In this document: positions 1 to 11,300 of the stretch, in pieces | Layout: each line of letters begins with the position of its first letter | Position numbering within the stretch: position 1 is the first letter of the stretch | DNA from: Chelydra serpentina | Taxonomy: Eukaryota > Chordata > Testudines > Chelydridae | Assembly (NCBI GenBank): GCA_037349315.1 | Contig: JBAIAC010000059.1 | Coordinates: 17,950,501-18,014,500, forward strand | Reading direction: 5' to 3' | Length of the DNA: 64,000 nucleotides | Notes under the pieces: model-generated | The model's database searches: none | The model's input: the letters and a program-made list of their open reading frames with translations, nothing else | What the model was told of the DNA's origin: nothing | Position numbers and translations under genes: made by a program

Positions 1-52
1 ACAACCCTGGATTTAGCAGGCCAATGCTCAAACCACTGAGCTATCCCTCCCC
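1..52 (-). repeat. tRNA-derived SINE (turtle CryI type), cut by window edge
   Basis: The reverse complement reads GGATAGCTCAGTGGTTTGAG, a classic tRNA-like A box, followed by GCATTGGCCTGCTAAATCC and GGGTTGT, where the B-box half begins. The window edge cuts the element there. It is a pol III SINE head of the kind abundant in cryptodiran turtles, not a functional tRNA gene. It lies inside INS intron 2, antisense to INS. Confidence 0.75.
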
Positions 53-483
53 GCAGTGTTAAACATTTTTGTAAAAGTCCTCCATTTCCCCTAAAAAACT
101 TTTCCCCAAACATAAATATGTCCCATGTTCCAGTCATCCCTAGGCTACATGCAGCCAGTGAAGAGGAAAAGGCTATTCAAGATCCAAAAGGCAACACATC
201 CAACCTCACAACTAACGCTTGCCCGCAATCCCTTGGGCAGTGCAGTTGTTTGCTCAGATTCACAAGATGAGGACCCCGAAACATTTGCAATTGCAGCCTA
301 ACTCACCTCCGTGCAATGGAGCAGCACATTTCACAATAGCCTATTACCAGCCAGACACCTCATTTAGCTCAGAAGATCTTTCTCCATCTCTACAAGTCCC
401 CCTCCTCCTTTTAGTATTGCCAATACCCATCAGGCCTGGCCCCTCTAATGAATTACAGAACCTGGTTGGAACATGAAATACAG

Positions 484-620
484 GTAGCATGACCAGATTG
501 CAAGTGTGAAAAATCGGGACACTTTTTCTTTTTTCCGGGGAGCAGGGTATAGTGGCGTATATAAGACAAAGCCCCTAATATCGGGACAATCCTGATAATA
601 TCGGGACATCTGATCACCCT
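484..620. mobile_element. Short hAT-like MITE with 8-bp TSD, in INS intron 2
   Basis: The direct repeat AAATACAG flanks the element at 476-483 and 621-628. The left end reads GTAGCATGACCAG and the right end ATCTGATCACCCT, which are inverted relatives of each other. The interior repeats the words AATCGGGAC and TATCGGGAC, typical of a turtle element whose ends read roughly AGGGTGACCAGATGTCCCG. The 8-bp TSD suggests the hAT superfamily. It is non-coding. Confidence 0.75.
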
Positions 621-803
621 AAATACAGGGCCTCTATATGCTACAATATTAATAAAGGGAAAATAAATTCAGTGTCCCCCTATTTTCCAACCAGCTCTAT
701 ACAGGAAATACTGATTGCTATAAAGAGGTACCCCAGCTGAGATAAAACAGCCAAAGGTAATTCTATATATAATTCCACAAGGGTTTCTTCTTTTTCCTGA
801 CAG

Positions 804-937
804 TGAATGGCCATCTGCAGAATGAGGTGGAAGAACTGCCATTCCAACAGGAATACGAGCAAGAGAAGAGGGGAATCGTTGAGCAATGCTGCCATAGCAC
901 CTGCTCCCTGTACCAGCTGGAAAACTACTGCAATTAG
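804..937 (+). CDS. INS: Insulin, last coding exon (C-peptide tail and A chain)
   Basis: This exon encodes the end of preproinsulin, the secreted glucose-regulating hormone. The acceptor AG at 802-803 is followed by TG, which completes a Val codon split after its first base, the phase-1 position of intron 2 in vertebrate insulin genes. It then gives [13 protein letters not shown] and QQEYEQ, then EKR, the dibasic proprotein-convertase site. The A chain follows: [21 protein letters not shown], then a TAG stop at 935-937. All four A-chain cysteines (A6, A7, A11, A20) and the receptor-contacting GIVEQ and YCN ends are present, so the exon looks intact. A8 is His, as in birds, and A9-A10 are Ser-Thr where chicken has Asn-Thr. 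The B chain is outside the window. IGF2 is expected downstream on the same strand. Identity is essentially certain from the A chain alone. Confidence 0.98.
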
Positions 938-1045
938 AGGAGACAAAGATGGAGGAGAGTGTGTGTCTGTGTGTGAGAGAGAGAAAGGCACTTTTGGTAT
1001 TGCACCTTTAAAGCAATTGAATAAAAATGCTGTGAATCTACTCAA
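938..1045 (+). terminator. INS: INS 3' UTR with polyadenylation signal
   Basis: A short 3' UTR follows the insulin stop codon. It contains a (GT)/(GA)-rich stretch at about 958-987 and a canonical AATAAA at 1020-1025, so cleavage is expected near 1040. TG-rich DNA follows (TATGTTTGCC, TATGTTTGTTTCC), fitting a downstream element. The length is normal for a vertebrate insulin mRNA. The exact cleavage point is inferred. Confidence 0.85.
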
Positions 1046-2821
1046 GGAGCTGTGGAATTCATTATATGTTTGCCTCTGGAGCCTACTCTATGTTTGTTTC
1101 CGGAATCCAGAGTCTGAAAAGTCCTTTGCAGTCTGATAGGTCTGTATCAAAGGGATCAGAAAGGAGTGGAGTCACCCATCATGTAATAATGCCTTTACCC
1201 AACGCAGAAGACTTCTTGGGAATCTAAAAAACCCTAAAAGCAGAGACCGCAATGCTGAACTGGGCACTTCAGGGTTAGCCGTAGAAACTACCATCAGTGA
1301 CTTAGTGATGGGTGGTAAAAGGGGGTTTAAGGTGAAGCATGTCTTGCCAGCAACTTATTCTCATACCATCTCCATCAACACTTGATACTGACCAACTTTC
1401 TGTAGGCTCATGGTCCAAATATAGAAGGTCTGCTGGGAAGATGGAACTCATTCAGCTAGCAGAACATATCAGGGCTCAAGCTGCTATAAGCAAAGAGTGG
1501 AGTCCTCTCTTAACTATAACTGGTTAAATTAATCATTATGAACAACTGATTAAGTGACTCCAGCCCTCTTTCTGTTGGCAAATTTCCCACAAGTAGATCA
1601 TGGTTATTAAAAAATGTTGGTTTCTCAACAGTCATTAAACAAATAGTCGATACAAAGCTAATTTCAGTGAAAGGAGTTTCCCCAAACCATTTGTAGTGAC
1701 TACTCCGTGTTCAAAATTTGTTGTTTGAGCAGTGCTCCCTGTGGAACGTGGAATCGTTTCTGTTCCTTGTTGGGATGTACCTGACCCTATTAACATACTG
1801 CCCCTTCCACTTAAAACAAGTTGTTGCCTCACAACATGAATTTCATTTCTTGATTAATCTGATTTTAGCTGCAGCCCTGAAAGGCACCTACACCAAACTG
1901 CATTGGTTCAATAAAACAAACAAGGTTACCGAGATTCAAATGCTGTATTCTTGGCAAACCATTCCCATCTTCTTTTTGCACGCAGGGTGTTTAACTTTAT
2001 CTTCCCTTTTCATGAGGTAACACTGCATCCCCTCCTGTGCTCTGCACTAAACATCCCGCTCCATCACTGAAAGTAGTTATGGGACTACCCTCTTATCGAG
2101 AGAAAAAAGTGGGCGAGGTAATTTCTTTTATTGGACCAACTTCTGTTGGAGAGAGAGACACGCTTTGTAAAGGACATTTAAAGTCCCCTGAGTGAAAAGC
2201 AAGTACCACAAGGTGACTGCATCCATTTTATTCCTTCCTGTATCTCCACTGAACTTGTGTTTGTTCATTTGTTTGCAGGAAAAGAAAACCAATTCTTTCC
2301 TTTCGGAGGCAAATGTTGATAATTTCACTTGGAGCTCAGTAGATGAGGGAGGCTACTGAGACATATTAGTATGAACATATACGTCCCCTCTTCCCTGAAA
2401 CAAAAACCGCCAAGGGTCAATTTTAAATTGCTGAAAAACAGATGTTTCAGAGATGTTTTCAGTCCTCACTGGTCAGCAGGCTCACAAGCATAACTTGGGT
2501 TCTACCTGTACATGCCTCACAGAGATTCAGATGCCACATACCCACCCTTCCCCCAAGTCCTCTTCACAGAACCTGGCCCAAAAGAGGTCAGAACTGCTGT
2601 CTCCCAGGAAGGGATCCCAGTAGTCCAGGTGCCATCTTTTAATATGTTCCTAGAGTACAGCTCCTAGTTCCACCACGGACACAATGTGGCAAAATTGGTG
2701 ACAAGTTCAAGGACTGGAATAGTGTGGGTCACCTTAGCAGAAGTGCGGGCGGGAAGCACACATACACAAAATGGAAAATCAAACAGCATGAGACTTTCCG
2801 TCCAGTTGACCTCTTCCTAGC
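1046..2821. other. INS-IGF2 intergenic DNA, nothing recognised
   Basis: No gene, exon signal or well-defined repeat was recognised. Open frames here are short and have no family resemblance. Confidence 0.5.
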
Positions 2822-3090
2822 TAGGTACTTATAGGGTCCCTATCACTGTCATATCTGACATCAATTCATTTATCCTCACCATACCTGGGAGGTATGGCAA
2901 GGTTGTTATCCCCATTCTACTGATGGGGAACTGAGCCACAAAGGATTCAAGCCCAGTTCTAGTGAAAATCCCCATTGACTTCACAGGGACAGGATTGCAC
3001 CCAACGAGATTCAATGATTTGCCTAAGGTCATGCAGGAAGAGGTGTTAGTCCAGTGCCTTAACCCCATAATTCTCATCTCAGCATCTCAC
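2822..3090 (-). repeat. L2/MIR-type ancient repeat with a fold-back-like insert
   Basis: The words CCCCATTCTACTGATGGGGA and ATTTGCCTAAGGTCATGCAG are the antisense MIR/L2 3' core. The middle (about 2950-3005) carries CCCCATTGACTTCACAGGGA, a version of a near-palindromic word that recurs in this window. Boundaries are approximate. Confidence 0.6.
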
Positions 3091-5039
3091 TCCTACAACT
3101 GCCACCCTCCTGGACTAGAAGCACATCGCTTTGGCCTCTATTCTATAGAACTGTGGTGCCTGTGGTTGTGTGAGGGAGACTCAGGCCACAAGCCCGAGGC
3201 TGGAAAGATGCGAGGAGACGTTTGCATGGCTGCTGCTGCTGCTTTCAGTGTAACTAGCTCCAAGCCAGGCTGAGTATCACTTCATTCGTTTCTAGGGAAG
3301 ACTCCAGAGAAGCACTTATCATAGCTACGCTAATGCCGAGTGAGATCACCAGGATTCAGATTATTGCAATAAAAATACCAAGAGCAATTACTAATGATAA
3401 GGCTGTTATTTAATTAATCCAGGCCTTTAGCTTAAGTTCCAGCAATCGCACACTCTCCATCATGCCAGAGGAGCAGAGCTACATGGAGCCACAGAGACAG
3501 AAGAGGGATTCTGATGCTGACTCCACCCGCAAATGTGGAAGGCCAAACAGCTCAAAGGAGGAAAGCCTCATGAACAGAGAGCCTTTGTGAGGCAGATGTT
3601 CCTCTCCTCAGTGACTGGATTTAGAAGGGCCAGAGTAGTTCTTTCCATAGAGAAGAATACAAATTGGGGTCCCCTTAGAAATAGCAGAGGAAGAGGCTTG
3701 CTTAAGTGAGTCTTGTCCAAGGTCAGTCTGTTGTGACCTGGAGCACAACACGGTGTCACTTTTCACCATGAACCTGTAGGATCTGCTGCGCTTTAGAGGG
3801 AAGAGCTCATGTAACGCCCACTTGATGCAGAAAGTGGCATTGGTAATTCAGCAGGTGGCACTCTTCCCTTGGAATCAGAACCGAGCCAGTGCCCTTGTGT
3901 GTCACTCTGCTGCCAAATTTACTGGCTCTTGTATGAGGCGTAAAGCTGTGCAGTTGGTCATTCACTCTCCTTAGCACAGGCAGAGTCAGACAATGTTACC
4001 AGAATTCTGGGATCGTGGGGCCCACTAATACAGGTAGATTATACCATTATTTACTGCTCTTGCTCCAGTGCTGCTTTATGAGATAGAGATCGGGAGGAGG
4101 GATGTCTCAAGCCCCCACGGGGAAGCAGGGTGTCTCCCCATTTATCTTGGCCCATGAGGATGGAGTACAATGCAGATTCTTTCTCCTCCTGCTCAGCAAG
4201 AATCCTCCATCCCCCTAACTCCTCCTGGCCAAGCACATACACCACTTCTCCGGCCAGAGCCCACCCCATTGTGGGGCTGAAATCCTACCTCCTTACTCCT
4301 CCCTCACCAATAGCTGGCATGAGCTCAGTTCGGGGTGGGTGGGGAAAGTTACTCACTGCTTCATGGGCTTTGCAGGTGAAAGCCCCATCAAAGGGCTTTG
4401 CAGGGAGCCCAGATTTACCTACATCAGCCCGGATGCTGTGGATGAGAATGCTCAACCTGGGTGCTCACCCAATGAAAGCACCTCCCCCGCTTGGTCCTCT
4501 TCATAGAGCCTGACCCAAAAGATACCAATTCCTTCCTCCTCCTCCGCTCCTTCTCCCAGAAGAGATTCCCAACCCCTCCGTTCTTGTTTTTGCACATGGG
4601 CAGCAAGAAAAGGTTTTCTCACCTGCTTCCACTGCCCTCTTTCCTCCTCCCTCCCCTTAGACAGTCTGCCTGCATATAGAGGAGGAGAGGGGATGAGAAA
4701 GGCAGGTCTTAGTCAAAATCAGCAGCTCTCAGGTACCTAGGATTACATTCCTGCATATTTAAAGCACTCAGATACCACAGCAAGGAGTGCGATATCAATG
4801 CTTGTAGAGAAGGCGGGTTTACAATATTTTTACACGCTGTCAGAGTTGAACAGTGACTGCCCAGAAACAACAATCAAGGCAGCTGCACACATTTATATTC
4901 CTGAACATTCTTGGGGTGCTATTTATATCTCATGTAGGCCCCCTAGATGAGTGTTAGGGTCAGAGGGGAAGCTTTGTCTATTGCATCATTGCCATTGTAC
5001 AGGTGCTTATCAAAATTAGGGGAGAAGTGTCTTCATTAT
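3091..5039. other. Intergenic DNA, nothing recognised
   Basis: No coding exon, RNA gene or repeat could be supported. A GC-moderate stretch around 4080-4680 contains overlapping open frames on both strands with no recognisable product. Confidence 0.5.
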
Positions 5040-5290
5040 CATTAACTATTTGTATGACGGTAGCACCTAGAAGCCCCAGCTGAGGTCAGGACCCCACTGT
5101 GCTAGGCGGTGTCCAGATACATGTCAAGAGTGTCTCTGCCCAAAAGAGCACACAGTCTAATCAGGCAGAGGTTGGGAGAGAGGAAGTGACTTGCTCAGGG
5201 GAGCAGAGGAAGTGTGTGTCAGAGCCAGGAACTGAACATGTATTGCTCAAGTTCTGGCTCCGCACCTTAACCGCAAGAGCACCCTTCCTC
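5040..5290 (-). repeat. MIR-type CORE-SINE with L2/CR1-like tail
   Basis: Read on the minus strand this is a MIR-like SINE: tRNA-related head, core (GTTCAGTTCCTGGCTCTG) and tail. The tail appears on the plus strand as GGTAGCACCTAGAAGCCCC and CCCCACTGTGCTAGGCGGTG. Tail copies recur many times in this window. Confidence 0.7.
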
Positions 5291-6000
5291 TCTGGCGTGT
5301 CTCTTCTGCTTGATAGCCGTGGACACTCCCCCCTAGAGAAAGGGATCCCCCGCCCCTCAATGAGCAATATATATTGAACATTCTCATTGGATGTAGCTAG
5401 ATCTGTCTGCCTCAGACTATGGAAGGCCTGGCTCTCCCGCCTCTCCTAGGGAAGAGGGGAAAAAGTTGGTATTGTGAAGGGTCTCATGCACCGAGTAACT
5501 ATTTTTAAAGGTGACCCGCAACTGGGAAAAACAAATCAGCGCCCTTTTATTCTTCTTTGTGCTATATTAAAAAGGCCTGAAAGGTTTTTGGTATGTTCTT
5601 ATTTTTTCTTAATTGAGGAATTCTCAATCTCATTCCCCACTGACGATAGGTACTTTGGTTTTACTGATGTAACTACGTCGAGGTAAGTGCAGTTACATCC
5701 CATTGTTGATTGAAGCCCATCAACACTTGTCTTCCCTGTTCTTACTAGAGGACTAATCAACTCAGATTTTCTCCTGAATGTTTATTAGGAGTTTCACTGG
5801 ATAAGCTCTTAGACAATTCAACCAAAAATATCACTTTCTGTCTCATTTGCTCAAGTTTCAGTCTCCTCGCTTCTGGCCAGGTTTGGAAATTAGTTTTCAG
5901 CCCAGATGGTGCCCCCCCGCCCCCTCTGTCAATTGCTTGTGCTGTGGCTCCTCTCTTTCCTTCCCTGACTCAGAGTGCTTCCTCTTTGTGACTCAGCTCT

Positions 6001-6591
6001 CTGGCCAGGTCACTAGATCGTGACCCACTTCTGGGGTAATAAAGTCCCACTGGACAAGCTGTTCACATTCCTTCTCAATCAGTCCCCTGTTCCAGCTCCA
6101 GGTACCACTTTACCAGGAGGTGGTAGGGGAACCACTATTCCCTGTTCCAGCGCAGGAACCTTACAACTAGCCATCTAGATTTGCTCAGCATCAGTCCGCA
6201 TTGCTGTTTGCCTAGGCTCCTCCCCCTGCTCTTTGCCTATCTGTGAGTTTGCTACCAGAGCTTTCTCCACTCCCCATAGCTACTTCACTCCTCTAGGTCT
6301 CTTGTAAAACACTCTAGTCCAGAGCAGGATCCCAATGCTCTCCCCCTAGGTCTCCTTCTTGATCCTAGCCAACTCCCCTTTCTTCTGTAGAGTGACTACC
6401 CACATCCTGCCTGCAGCCTCTTCCTGGCTTTATATTCCTATGCCAGTTCCTCCCCCCAGCTGGGTTTTATCTGCCATTAGGCCCTATCAAGCCCTGGTTC
6501 CCCTCCAGGTGCATCATATAATGTTAATTGGCCCCTCCTGGCCCAGATTAATCCACTCAGGGCTTCTGTGGGTTGAACACCCCATTGCACA
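6001..6591 (-). mobile_element. Solo LTR, minus orientation
   Basis: Read on the minus strand it begins TGTGCAATGGGGTGTTCAAC, close to the start of the LTR at 58,589-59,279 (TGTGATGGGGTGTTCACACC). A TATA-like GAATATAAAG follows about 150 bases in. The 5-bp word GCTCT flanks it at 5996-6000 and 6592-6596, a candidate TSD. No internal retroviral or Gypsy genes adjoin it. The left end is less certain because the canonical terminal dinucleotide is off by one base. Confidence 0.55.
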
Positions 6592-6596
6592 GCTCT

Positions 6597-8895
6597 TGTG
6601 ATGTCTTAGTACCCCTAGATCTCCAGTCCTCCATGGAATTCTCCAACACAAACAAAGCAGTTCAGACCTGATATTTCTAATGGGAACATAAATCCCACAC
6701 AGAGACAACAACATTTTCAAGCCTTCTTCAGACCTTATAAAACAGTGAAGAGGGCGACACAAATGCAATTTGTTTCCCTTTACAGGTCACATCTAAAGCT
6801 CTCTATGGACGTGTTGTTCTGTCTGGAGGAGCTGAACTGAACAGCTGATCCCCAGGCTGCAAAGTGAGCAAAGATGGAGGTCATGCTTGGCCTCAGAGCT
6901 ACACCCAACCTTGTTATCTTAATCTCAGGCAACTGGAGAGTTCCTGAGGCATAAGAGATGCTTCCCCTATTAGGGAGAGAGGGTTTCCCCCTCCCCCTCA
7001 ATATTAACATAAACAAGAGAGTGTCAGTGGGATAAGACATGGGAGAGCCATCACTGCAAAAGTTTCTCCTGCTTGATTCTCAGGGAGAATGAATAACATA
7101 GCTTTGCAAACCTGCCCAGAGGCTGGGGTGGGGGTGGAGGTGGGAGAATGCAGAGCTAGCATTTCTAGTAACCAGAGGGATGAGAGAGCGGGCAAGGACC
7201 AAAGTCTATTCTCTCTGGTTCAGCTCGTATAACATCAATAACCTTTAGTCACTTCTGACAGTGTCTGAACATTGTCCAGATTGAAATAGTCTAGTGGGGC
7301 CTTTGTCCAGATTGAAATAGTCTAGCAATTCCCATTGCTTCCAGCTCTGCTGCATGGAGGGCCCAGCTAGAGAATAGGGAAAAGGGGCAAGTTAGCTGCC
7401 TATATTGCCTAACCTTCTTCAGAAAGTGATGTAAGCAATTGTTCAGAAAAAGTCACAAGTGCCCTTAGTTGTCTACAAAGCACTTGCCTGTTTTCTAGGA
7501 ATGGGATCTATGAGTCACACATACCGTAACCTTTTCCAGGAACTATACTGTCCTCTGCTGCTTGGGGAGAGTGAGGGTGGGAGGATAGGGGAGGGTCTAT
7601 TTTACATTTGAAATGTATTTGCTCAAAATTCGTCATTGGAATGAAGGACACCACATTGGGGAAGTGGGGAAGGAAAGGGAGAGGGGGACAAAGGAGAAAT
7701 GAAAGAAGAAAGTAAAGTACAAAGGAAAAATTAAAGGCAAGCCGTGGTTTTGAAGAATCACAGGTGTCTCATCAGCCCTTGCCTACAAGTCAAAACTAAG
7801 CCATCAGCATAAAGAAAGACGTCACTAGGGTCGACTCTACCTCCACCATATTAATAAAATCAGAGCTGGGGCTCATATTTGTGAGAGCTTTTAATTAATA
7901 CACCAATGCTTTGTATTAATGTAAACAGCTAGCAGCTTTTTCAGGCTAGATGTCAACACAGAACTAAAACTCCTATCCCATCATGCGACAAGTCTTGTGT
8001 AAATCCTGAGATGGATTTATTGAAGGACTTTGGTTATTCCAAAATCCTGCTTAGGGTTGTGAAGGGAAAATTCCCAGCACTTTACATTCATTCAGGTCTG
8101 AAATTGGTTGCTGACATAGAAATGGTAGGTAAAATCAGAGGAAGAGCAAGATTATCTCATGTCACATACCCTAGCTTTTCCATGCTAGCTTGATCTCAGG
8201 AGGCAGTAAGGGGTGGGGGAAAACATGCGAAAGTAAGTTGTGTTCTTTAATATTTTATCATGTAAATATGAGGAGAAGGAAACTTGAAACAATTGTCCAA
8301 GGGGAATAGTTGTTTCCCTCCTCTGATAATAAAAAAATGGACCCCTTTCCTACTCTCCTCAGAAATAGTTTTTTCTAAGGTGACAAAGAAAATACAAAAT
8401 TTAAGCTTCAAACATCCATATACAAGCAACCCAAAAGAGATGCAGCTATTACTTTTGGAGCAACAAGGGAGTGATGGTGAGTCTTGATTTTCAGAGCTCA
8501 GTGACTAGGATATATTGAAATGAATTTATTTTGCACAACTCAAGAATTAAGGTTAGTAGTTGCTGACATGAAAAGCTAACTGAACTAGTTAAAACTGTTA
8601 CCATTTGTAATTCACCTGTAGTAACAGTTGTGGGAATCCATTTATTTTTACAAGGCTTTCCAACTTCAAGACTGAATGTCACTATGGCTAGTAGTCAACC
8701 AATAGTCCTTATTCCATTTTACCAGGAGCTAAATTGAACTGTTGTGTTCGGACATAGTGGATGGGTTTTCTGTAAAATCCCTGGGAAATCACCTCCATGT
8801 GCTAGAACCCAGGGAGGTCTAAAACACCTCTGAGTTTTAGAAACTCTGATTACTTCTGGATTCTACAATTCAAAACTCCACAAATTTTCAAGGCA
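6597..8895. other. Intergenic DNA, mostly unrecognised
   Basis: No gene was recognised. A purine-rich stretch occupies about 7560-7740 and a short tandem duplication lies at 7272-7325. Confidence 0.5.
7272..7325 (+). repeat. Two-copy 23-bp tandem repeat
   Basis: TTGTCCAGATTGAAATAGTC followed by TAG occurs at 7272-7294 and again, identical, at 7303-7325, a period of 31 bp. The identity implies a recent local duplication. Confidence 0.9.
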
Positions 8896-9109
8896 GGGTG
8901 TGACAGAGTGCTAGGTCTGGGGGGGTTCTCCATCTTCCCCTGGAGGAAGGAGGATGGGGCCTCACGTGCATGCGCACACAGGTCCATGTCTTCCACCTCC
9001 AGGACCTGCAGAGACTCCTTTATAGTGCAGGTGGCTCGGCATGGAGCAGCCTTCCTCTGCTGCCTGCGAGGGCTCCGATATGACCGGCAGCTCTTTTTTC
9101 TCCATCTGA

Positions 9110-9404
9110 GGCTACATCCACACTACCCGCCCGATTCGGCGGGTAGCGATCGATGTTCTGGGATCGATTTATTGTGTCTCATCTAGACGCGATAAATTGA
9201 TCCCAGAAGCGCTCCCCGTCGACACCAGAACTCCAGCTCCGTGCGAGGAGTAAGCGGAGTTGACGGGGGAGCCTGCCTGCTGCCGTGTGGATCGGGGTAA
9301 GTACTTTTAAAAATCAATCTAAGATATTCGACTTCAGCTACGTTATTCATGTAGCTGAAGTTGCGTATCTTAGATTGACCCCTCCCCCCAGTGTGGACCA
9401 GGCC
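9110..9404. mobile_element. PIF/Harbinger-like MITE, copy 1 of a two-copy family
   Basis: The 295-bp element has inverted ends GGCTACATCCACACTA and, inverted from the right, GGCCTGGTCCACACTG. The 3-bp word TGA flanks it on both sides (9107-9109, 9405-9407). It interrupts the reading of the Tx1-like LINE between HLR and the LSELP segment. It contains a long hairpin, CTTCAGCTAC/GTAGCTGAAG, at 9332-9360. A sister copy lies at 57,469-57,764. Confidence 0.75.
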
Positions 9405-9415
9405 TGAGAGGTCTT

Positions 9416-9709
9416 CCGTGAGACCTCTCTGAGCTGCCAGTCTTCTACCAGGACCTCCTCCAGACCCGGAGGCCGGTTTCAGCAACCAGGTCCGTGGCGG
9501 CCACCGAGGGGGTAGATCTCCTCGCGGAGCCCCTGCTGCACAATCCTCGGCTCCATGTGCAGGTGGCAGAGTCCCCCTTGGTGTGCCAGAGGTTGGTCCT
9601 GGTGGGAGTCACCAAGATTGGAGACCTCCTGGACTATGACCTGGGGATCTCCTGGTGCTTGGTTGGCGCATGGGGCTCTCCATCCTTAAACCAGCAAACA
9701 CAACTGTAA
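9416..9709 (+). pseudogene. Tx1-like LINE ORF2 C-terminal fragment
   Basis: The frame reads LSELPVFYQDLLQT, then SVAATEGVDLLAEPLLHNPR, then QRLVLVGVTKIGDLLDYD, a segment downstream of the reverse transcriptase in Tx1/L1-like ORF2 proteins. It degenerates after DLG and stops at 9709. It is a remnant, with no start codon of its own. Confidence 0.55.
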
Positions 9710-10081
9710 ACAGGGGAGTTTTAGTGGGAGTTTGTAAGGGGAATTTGGGAGGAAGTCTAGGAGAACCAGGCAGAGGAACAGACAGGCTAGTGAAGGGAGT
9801 GTGTGGTGTTCTGACAGTGTTGTGGTGCTCGTGAGGAGTTTGTTTTGCTGTAGGTGGTGGTGTTTTGGTTTGGTTTGTGTTTCCCGGACTAACAGGACTT
9901 AGGTGGGAAGGCTATGACAGATACAGAGGCAGCAGTGGTAGTGACCCAAGCAGTGGAAGACACATTGAAGATGACTGGATGTGGAAGCTGCAGTCTGTAC
10001 ATGATCCTGAACAGGGGGTGCCGGAAAAGAGTTTCGTCTGCATGAATAGCGCTGATGGAAGAAAAGATCCAAGGATAGGAG

Positions 10082-10798
10082 ATGCAGGTGGAAACTCTGG
10101 TTGGGCTTAGAATGGGGTTTGAGCAGATGATGGCGCAAAGACATGAGGAGGCTGAAGGGAAAAGTTCAGACTTGCAGATGGAAGCAGGACCAAAGAACTC
10201 TGAGGGGAGCCTGGTGGGTGAAGAAAGTGTACAGTGGAAGCATGTGACTAAGAGAACCAGGCAGAGGAAAAGATGGGCTAGTGAAGGAGAAACAGAGCTC
10301 AGGAACAGGTTTGCGGAGTTCGAAAATGAAGAAGGAGCACAGCAGGTGGTCACTGAAGAGGGGAGGGCCAGGAAGAAGAGACACACAGCTAGTCCTATAG
10401 GAAGAGGGGAAGAGTCAATGGAGATAACAACATCAAATATGAGCCCCAGAAGGAATCAGGATGGGTTGCAGAGGATTGCAAGGGAGAATAGGGATTGAGA
10501 GGACTTGCAGTCAGAGGGAATAGGGGGTAGAAAGGAGAATCACACCATCACCAGGAAAAAGAAGGTCTACATGATTGGGGACGCCTTACTGAGAAGAATA
10601 GACAGGCCTGTAACCAGAGCTGATCCAGAGAAGAGAAGGGTGTGCTGTCTGCTGGGTGCTAAGATACGGGATGTGGACCTGAGGCGGAAGAGGATCCTAA
10701 CGGGAGCGGGAAAGAATTCACTGATTGTCCTTCATGTGGGAACAAATGATATGGCTAGATTCTCGCTGGAACGCTTAAGGAAATCGAGGCTCAGGTGA
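10082..10798 (+). pseudogene. CR1 ORF1 remnant, esterase (SGNH-like) domain
   Basis: Two frames cover this remnant. The first (10,082-10,498) is charged and Glu/Arg-rich. The second (10,505-10,798) reads KVYMIGDALLRRIDRPVTR and then LIVLHVGTNDMAR. GDxLLR and HVGTND correspond to the block I and block III motifs of the SGNH-type esterase known in CR1 ORF1 proteins, except that the block-I nucleophile Ser is Ala here (GDA for GDS). The frame is broken by a stop at 10,496-10,498 and ends after SLERLRKSR. Confidence 0.75.
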
Positions 10799-11300
10799 TC
10801 TTCAGTGGGATTCTGCCTGGTCCTAGAGAAGGGCAACAAAGGTGTGACAAGATGATGATGATCAACAGATGGCTCAGGCAGTGGTGCTATAAGGGATGTG
10901 CTTTGGGATGTATTGCCACTGGGAGGCATTCATGGACAGAGGACTGTTCTCTCAGGATGGACTTCACTTGAGTAGGGAGGGAAATAGACTTCTAGGATGG
11001 AGGCTGGCACAACTGATTAAGAGAGCTTTAAACTAGGAATTTGGGGGAGATGGTTGGGAGATGTCCAGGTAATCGCCACGCTGGATTTTAACATTGAGAG
11101 GGAAGAAAACAAAGTAAGAAAGGATACAAACATGGGTAGGAGAATGGACATCAGGAGGGAGGGTAGTGTAGACACCAGTCTAATAGGTGATACTGCCTAA
11201 TTGGGTAAAGAATGTGAGCAAAGCCAAACAGCAAAAATTAAGATGTTTGTACACCAATGTGAGGAGCCTAGGCAACAAAATGTAGGAACTAGAGCTACTG

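Larger units (their letters stand above)
1..803 (+). other. INS: INS intron 2, 3' part
   Basis: This stretch precedes the insulin A-chain exon and ends in a pyrimidine tract and acceptor, TTTCTTCTTTTTCCTGACAG, at 784-803. It holds the SINE fragment at 1-52 and a 137-bp hAT-like element at 484-620; no exon was seen in the rest. INS exons 1 and 2 (signal peptide, B chain, first half of the C-peptide) lie upstream of the window. Confidence 0.85.

Noticed and set aside
1..52. tRNA gene on the minus strand
   Set aside because: The A-box match is good, but the sequence continues as a tRNA-derived SINE and lacks a tRNA fold within the visible part.
807..1136. 109-codon frame [11 protein letters not shown]...
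   Set aside because: Wrong frame over the insulin exon; the insulin frame is the one ending at 937.
9889..10386. 165-codon minus-strand open frame
   Set aside because: It is the antisense shadow of the CR1 ORF1 frame, whose charged, Glu/Arg-rich plus-strand reading is the real one.
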